64,000 bases of DNA, from positions 186,001 through 250,000 of the forward strand of contig NZ_JAFBFI010000002.1 of NCBI RefSeq assembly GCF_016909175.1, read 5' to 3'. The notes under the pieces were generated by a model. It was not told the DNA's origin. It saw nothing but the letters and a program-made list of their open reading frames with translations, and did no database searches. The stretch is from Peribacillus deserti. Lineage in GTDB: Bacteria; Bacillota; Bacilli; Bacillales; DSM-1321. Below are positions 60,206-64,000 of this stretch, piece after piece. Numbering within the stretch: position 1 is the stretch's first letter; each line of letters starts with the position of its first letter. The translations under genes and the position numbers were made by a program.

Positions 60206-60231
60206 AGCCGTTGTTTAAAACGGTTTTTTTG
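60206..60231 (+). terminator. Terminator after EamA gene
   Basis: CCGTT pairs with AACGG around a small loop, followed by TTTTTTT. Confidence 0.7.
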
Positions 60232-60422
60232 TATTCTCTGTAAAAGGATTCTTATTTCCTTTTCTTTATATTTTGATTTAGTAAAGCTTTCTTTAAGAAT
60301 AACTAGGTAAAATGGCTGTCTGAATGTGCAAAACGAGCAGGTAATACATAACCATTTGTGCTCCTTCCAGCTTATAAACTACGTTTGTCCTATATGGAAA
60401 TACCTAGAATGAAATGAATGTC

Positions 60423-60477
60423 TTTACATTTCTTAACATGCAGTTAAAAAATCACTTATATACTGGAACCGTTCCAA
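60423..60477 (+). promoter_or_regulatory. Pho box, -10 element and leader palindrome of phoD
   Basis: TTTACA (60423), TTAACA (60433) and TTAAAA (60444) form direct repeats at 10-11 bp spacing, matching PhoP boxes TT(A/C/T)ACA. TATACT (60459-60464) is a good SigA -10, placing the boxes over the -35 region as in activated Pho promoters. TGGAACCGTTCCA (60465-60477), a palindrome with 6-bp arms, follows directly and might bind a second regulator. Confidence 0.65.
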
Positions 60478-60504
60478 AGATTGATTTTTAGGAGGAGTAA
60501 ATCA

Positions 60505-62247
60505 ATGAATTTTGAACGGTCTATGGATGAGATCATTAAGAATTGGAGCGAGACTAGTTTAAGCAAGAATATGGATCGCAGAAACTTTATTCAGGGAGCA
60601 AGCAAACTTGCGGGACTTTCGCTCGGACTTGCGATGGTGCAGTCAATGGGCGGCGTTGAGGTAAATGCAGCACCGAAATTCAGCGATTATCCCTTTACTC
60701 TAGGCGTGGCTTCGGGTGACCCGCTATCAGACAGTGTTGTTTTATGGACAAGGCTTGCGCCAGACCCTCTGAATGGCGGCGGTATGCCTGCAGAAGCTGT
60801 TCCAGTCAAATGGGAAATGGCCAAGGATGAGCATTTCCGCAAGGTTGTCCAAGAAGGAAAGGTGATAGCGCGGCCAGAACTTGGACATAGCGTGCATGTG
60901 GAAGTGAGTGGTTTAAAATCGAACTCTATTTACTTTTACCGCTTCAAAAGCGGAGGCGAAGTCAGCCAGACAGGAAAAACAAAAACTCTGCCAAAGCTGG
61001 GTGAAAGCATTTCCAGTCTTACATTCGCTTTTGCATCCTGCCAGCAATATGAACACGGGTATTTTACTGCTTATAAACATATGGCCAAAGAAGAACTTGA
61101 TCTTGTTTTCCACCTTGGAGATTACATATATGAATACGGACCAAATGAATATGTTTCACCGACCGGCAATGTCCGCGTCCACAATAGCCCAGAAATCATT
61201 ACTTTGGCAGACTATCGCAACCGATATGCACTGTACAAATCAGATGTAAATTTAAAGGCCGCACACGCAGCATTTCCATGGATCGTTACGTGGGATGACC
61301 ATGAAGTGGAGAATAATTATGCCAGCTTGATTCCTGAGAAAGGGCAGTCAGTGGAAGCATTCATCAAACGGCGTGCAGCTGCTTACCAGGCATATTATGA
61401 ACATATGCCACTAAGGAAATCTTCCTTGCCAAAGGGGGCAGATATGCGTTTGTACCGGAATTTTACATACGGAGACCTTGCATCCTTCTTCGTCCTTGAT
61501 TCACGTCAATACCGTGATGATCAGGCAAATGGGGACACTAGTTCACCACAGACAGAAGAATCTCTTGATCCAAAACGTACCCTTCTTGGGGAGGAACAAG
61601 AACAGTGGGTTACAGAAAACCTTGCCAAGTCGACAACTATTTGGAATGTGCTGCCTCAGCAAATTTTCTTTGCACAGAGAAATTATGGAACCTTAACTGC
61701 TCCTAGATACAGCATGGATTCGTGGGACGGATATCCTGCTGCGCGCGAACGTTTGATTGAGATCGTAAAAACAAATAACCTGGATAATCTTATTGTGTTA
61801 ACAGGGGATGTGCATGCGAGCTGGGCTTCCAATCTGAAGCTGGATTTTGATGATCCGAATTCAAAAACGTTTGGTGTTGAATTTGTAGGAACGAGCATAA
61901 CGTCTGGCGGAAATGGAGCGGACAAGCGTGCTGATACAGATAAAATAATAAGCCAGAATCCACATATAAAATTTTTCAATGATTACAGAGGCTATGTTCG
62001 CTGCCAGGTAACTCCTGAACAATGGCGGGCAGACTACCGGGTTGTTCCGTTTGTCACTGAACCAGGTGGAGATATTTCGACAAGAGCATCATTTGTTTAT
62101 GACAAGGATCAGGCTGGGCTGAGGAAAGTTTCTTCGACTGTTGTTTCTGAAGGTGTTCAAAAAACAAATGAAGTGGAAGAAGATCGTAACCGCGCCCATA
62201 ATCGTGCTCATGAAAAACAAAGAAGCCGTAAGAAAGTTTTAAATTAA
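60505..62247 (+). CDS. phoD: Alkaline phosphatase/phosphodiesterase PhoD, Tat-exported
   Basis: Phosphate-starvation enzyme of ~580 residues that cleaves phosphodiesters, including teichoic acid, outside the cell. The signal has twin arginines in MDRRNFIQGASK (Arg25-Arg26) before a hydrophobic core and AxA-like NAA site. Metal and catalytic blocks are LGVASGDPLSDSVVLWTRL, FASCQQY, HLGDYIYEYG, WDDHEVENNY and LTGDVHASW. The C-terminal ~30 residues form a basic/acidic tail (NRAHNRAHEKQRSRKK) that I do not recall in B. subtilis PhoD. AGGAGGAG precedes the ATG. tatA and tatC follow, as in B. subtilis, where TatAd-TatCd export PhoD. Confidence 0.95.
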   Translation: MNFERSMDEIIKNWSETSLSKNMDRRNFIQGASKLAGLSLGLAMVQSMGGVEVNAAPKFSDYPFTLGVASGDPLSDSVVLWTRLAPDPLNGGGMPAEAVPVKWEMAKDEHFRKVVQEGKVIARPELGHSVHVEVSGLKSNSIYFYRFKSGGEVSQTGKTKTLPKLGESISSLTFAFASCQQYEHGYFTAYKHMAKEELDLVFHLGDYIYEYGPNEYVSPTGNVRVHNSPEIITLADYRNRYALYKSDVNLKAAHAAFPWIVTWDDHEVENNYASLIPEKGQSVEAFIKRRAAAYQAYYEHMPLRKSSLPKGADMRLYRNFTYGDLASFFVLDSRQYRDDQANGDTSSPQTEESLDPKRTLLGEEQEQWVTENLAKSTTIWNVLPQQIFFAQRNYGTLTAPRYSMDSWDGYPAARERLIEIVKTNNLDNLIVLTGDVHASWASNLKLDFDDPNSKTFGVEFVGTSITSGGNGADKRADTDKIISQNPHIKFFNDYRGYVRCQVTPEQWRADYRVVPFVTEPGGDISTRASFVYDKDQAGLRKVSSTVVSEGVQKTNEVEEDRNRAHNRAHEKQRSRKKVLN

Positions 62248-62295
62248 TATCCTTATTTTAAATTAGCGGTAAAAATAGAAAGGGTGAAGGTAAAA

Positions 62296-62505
62296 ATGCT
62301 TTCAAATATTGGTATACCAGGACTAATTCTAGTTCTTGTAATTGCTCTTATTATTTTCGGACCTTCTAAGCTTCCTGAAATAGGAAGGGCGTTCGGGCGT
62401 ACTTTAACAGAGTTTAAAAGAGCGACTAAGGGGCTTGTAACCGATTCAGATACGGATGAGCAAGAGAAAAAGCCTTCGCTTGCAGCTGTTAAAAAGGAAG
62501 GCTGA
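62296..62505 (+). CDS. tatA: Twin-arginine translocase subunit TatA (TatAd-like)
   Basis: A 69-residue protein: one N-terminal membrane helix ([18 protein letters not shown]), the hinge [14 protein letters not shown] and an amphipathic helix ([13 protein letters not shown]), then an acidic/basic tail. It forms the protein-conducting part of the Tat system with TatC. In Gram-positives lacking TatB it also does TatB's job. GTGAAGG gives a good site for ATG at 62296; a GTG at 62284 is less likely. Located 48 bp after phoD. Confidence 0.94.
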   Translation: MLSNIGIPGLILVLVIALIIFGPSKLPEIGRAFGRTLTEFKRATKGLVTDSDTDEQEKKPSLAAVKKEG

Positions 62506-62520
62506 ATCAGGTTCCTTACT

Positions 62521-62557
62521 GAGAAGAGTAGACGGGGGAACCGTCTGCTTCTTTTTT
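62521..62557 (+). terminator. Stem-loop with U tract between tatA and tatC
   Basis: GAAG-AGT-AGACGG pairs with CCGTCT-G-CTTC around a 5-nt loop (GGGAA), followed by TTTTTT. This should partly stop transcription before tatC, giving TatA excess over TatC. Confidence 0.82.
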
Positions 62558-62637
62558 AGGCGGGACAATATTAAAGATGCGTCCGTCCGGAAACATAGGA
62601 GGGTTTATAAGGATATAAAAATAGGAGGAATCAACCA

Positions 62638-63372
62638 TTGGGCAGCAAGGAATTGCAGATTTCCCACCATTTAGAAGAGCTGCGGAAGCGGATCATCATA
62701 ACGTTAGCAGGTTTTACAGCTTTTTTTATTGTAAGTTTTGTATTTGTCGAGGATTTCTATCATCTGCTCGTTAAGGATTTGGATGGCACATTGGCGGTTC
62801 TTGGACCTAGTGAGATTTTGTGGGTGTATATGTCGATAGCTGCAGTCAGTTCTGTTGCAGCAACTATCCCTCTAGCCGCTTTTCAGGTATGGCAGTTTGT
62901 AGCACCAGCCCTAAAACCTCATGAGAGGAAGGTAACATTCCGTTTTATCCCTGGCTTATTTTTATTATTCATCACAGGAATTTCGTTTGGTTATTTTGTT
63001 CTTTTTCCTATTGTAATTGGATTTTTGACTTCTCTTTCATCAGGGCAGTTTGACACCATGTTCACTGCTGAAAAATATTTCCGCTTTATGCTTAATCTGA
63101 TACTGCCTTTCGGCTTTTTATTTGAAATGCCGCTCGTGGTTATGTTCTTAACAACACTGGGAATTTTAAATCCATCAAGAATGGCAAAGGCACGAAGACT
63201 ATCTTATTTTGCCCTGGTCATCATTTCAATTCTTATTACACCTCCAGACTTGATTTCAGACATTCTGGTGATTATACCGCTGCTTGTCCTTTATGAAGCA
63301 AGCGCTCAGCTATCTTATTTTGTCCATCGTAAAAGATTGATAAGAGAGGATACGGCCGTAAGGATTGTATAG
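62638..63372 (+). CDS. tatC: Twin-arginine translocase subunit TatC (TatCd-like)
   Basis: A 244-residue, six-helix receptor for Tat signal peptides. It starts with the conserved ISHHLEELRKRIIIT, then AAFQVWQFVAPALKPHERK, the FPIVIGFL and FGFLFEMPLVVMFL segments, and ITPPDLISDILV near the end. The start is TTG with AGGAGG at a good spacing. With TatA it most likely forms the export system for the PhoD encoded upstream. Confidence 0.95.
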   Translation: MGSKELQISHHLEELRKRIIITLAGFTAFFIVSFVFVEDFYHLLVKDLDGTLAVLGPSEILWVYMSIAAVSSVAATIPLAAFQVWQFVAPALKPHERKVTFRFIPGLFLLFITGISFGYFVLFPIVIGFLTSLSSGQFDTMFTAEKYFRFMLNLILPFGFLFEMPLVVMFLTTLGILNPSRMAKARRLSYFALVIISILITPPDLISDILVIIPLLVLYEASAQLSYFVHRKRLIREDTAVRIV

Positions 63373-63703
63373 CCTACTGCAAAAAGCGAAAGAATGAGAG
63401 ATCCATAAAAGTGGGAGTGCTTCTATAAAAAGAGGTGCTCCTTTATCAGTTTTACCGATTTTATAAAAATCTTCATGATCTCTTCATATCAGTGTAAGAA
63501 CGTACGTTTGCTCACCTGGATTTTAGCAGGTATAATAAATTTAAAAAAATTGTAGTTTTACATTAAGCAAACTGATTACATAGATGCATTTCACGGATTT
63601 ATCATTAAATAAGAGGGATAAAATGGTATAATTCATTCATAGGAGAAAACCGTTACATAACGTATTTTAGCAGCGGCCAAGCAACATTTCATAGGAGGCA
63701 TTA
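63373..63703. other. Gap of 331 bp with LexA-like box
   Basis: A G-U-rich stem at about 63409-63446 (GGAGTGCTTCT / AGAGGTGCTCC) could end the tat operon. A LexA-like palindrome lies at 63497-63510. The remaining AT-rich DNA up to 63703 is the leader of the TIR-like gene, ending in AGGAGG. Confidence 0.5.
63497..63510. promoter_or_regulatory. LexA-like SOS box
   Basis: AGAACGTACGTTTG matches the Bacillus LexA consensus CGAACRNRYGTTYG at all defined positions but the first. It is ~195 bp before the TIR-like gene start, farther than usual, so the target promoter is uncertain. Confidence 0.5.
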
Positions 63704-64000
63704 ATGGAGAATAAACCTTGTGTTTTTATCGGTTCGTCGAGAGAGGCTATGGATTATGTAAACGCTGTTCAAAAAGCGCTTCAATATCATGCCGAAGTAA
63801 ACCCATGGTACGCAGGAGTTTTTTCACCCGGCAATTATACAATGGAGGATCTCGAAACACAATTAAATCAAAATGATTTTGCTGTTTTTATATGCTCTCC
63901 AGATGACATAATCGAAATACGCGGAAAAACGTTTCTCATTACAAGAGATAATACTTTGTTTGAAATGGGGCTGTTCTGGGGAAAGTTAAAAAGAAGCAGA
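63704..64000 (+). CDS. TIR-like nucleotide-binding protein (PF10137/Cap12-type), 3' end outside window
   Basis: The first 99 codons encode CVFIGSSREAMDYVNAVQ (6-23), EVNPWYAGVFSPGNYTMEDL, DFAVFICSPDD (58-68), RDNTLFEMGLFWGKLKR (81-97). This order matches the predicted nucleotide-binding TIR-like domain found in bacterial NAD-cleaving effectors, including STING-linked Cap12 of CBASS; Glu87 in FEMG is at the expected catalytic position. The domain normally needs ~30 more residues, after which an unseen partner domain would show what it senses. ATG with AGGAGG upstream. Antiphage function is inference from the family. Confidence 0.75.
   Translation, partial: MENKPCVFIGSSREAMDYVNAVQKALQYHAEVNPWYAGVFSPGNYTMEDLETQLNQNDFAVFICSPDDIIEIRGKTFLITRDNTLFEMGLFWGKLKRSR

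Larger units (their letters stand above)
60157..60504. other. Gap of 348 bp: terminator and phoD control region
   Basis: After the EamA terminator ~190 bp show nothing recognisable. The last 85 bp hold the Pho box, a TATACT -10 and a palindrome in the leader, all described separately. Confidence 0.6.

Overview
The window comes from a low-GC, endospore-forming member of the Bacillaceae; the genus cannot be fixed from sequence alone. The evidence is a cwlJ-type germination hydrolase, lipoteichoic acid synthase, an RsbR-like STAS protein, a phoD-tatA-tatC locus arranged as in Bacillus subtilis, AGGAGG-type ribosome binding sites, frequent TTG/GTG starts, and rho-independent terminators after most transcription units. 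I see no rRNA, tRNA, CRISPR array, transposase or prophage.

Layout. 1-7.2 kb: the 5' part of an LTA synthase gene (minus strand), a processive glycosyltransferase, a base-excision-repair pair (Fpg/Nei-like glycosylase and endonuclease IV), an SH3/amidase cell-wall hydrolase and an OsmC protein. 7.3-13.6 kb: a surface-glycan or glycoconjugate island (DUF1796, sugar epimerase, two GT4 and one GT2 glycosyltransferases, a PAPS-type sulfotransferase). 13.7-20.5 kb: a possible spore-surface protein with a SigK-like promoter, a luciferase-like oxidoreductase, a truncated LigB-type dioxygenase gene that ends in a 52-bp tandem repeat, a ferredoxin, rpiA, an MFS carrier, plsY and a small membrane protein; cwlJ follows at 20.6 kb. 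21.4-30.1 kb: a LacI-controlled operon for import of an unknown glycoside (binding protein, two permeases, no ATPase) and its oxidation and cleavage (ThuA, two Gfo/Idh/MocA dehydrogenases, a TIM-barrel isomerase/lyase). 31.3-43.3 kb: speD, a MerR-like coiled-coil protein, RsbR-like, YceI, DinB, a second luciferase-like enzyme, a YuiH-type molybdoenzyme, an old yellow enzyme and two divergent M3 oligopeptidases, one frameshifted. 43.4-53.4 kb: a complete reductive pyrimidine catabolic cluster from base uptake and reduction through beta-alanine to acetyl-CoA. 53.6-60.2 kb: assorted housekeeping and transport genes, including a frameshifted SDR. 60.4-63.4 kb: a Tat-exported phosphodiesterase/phosphatase PhoD with its own TatA and TatC behind an apparent Pho box. 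The right edge holds the start of a TIR-like nucleotide-binding protein of the kind found in antiphage systems, with a LexA-like box upstream.

The most unusual structure lies in the gene-poor gaps. Five loci carry arrays in which a short word recurs every ~20 bp with no conserved sequence between the words, and the word differs at each locus (CATAAAA, CACAATTA, CCTCT, CCCATAAAA, GCGAGCA). Three other loci carry a hairpin of the form GTCCTTCAT...ATGAAGGAC recurring with a 52-bp period. These gap arrays are the best candidates here for something undescribed.
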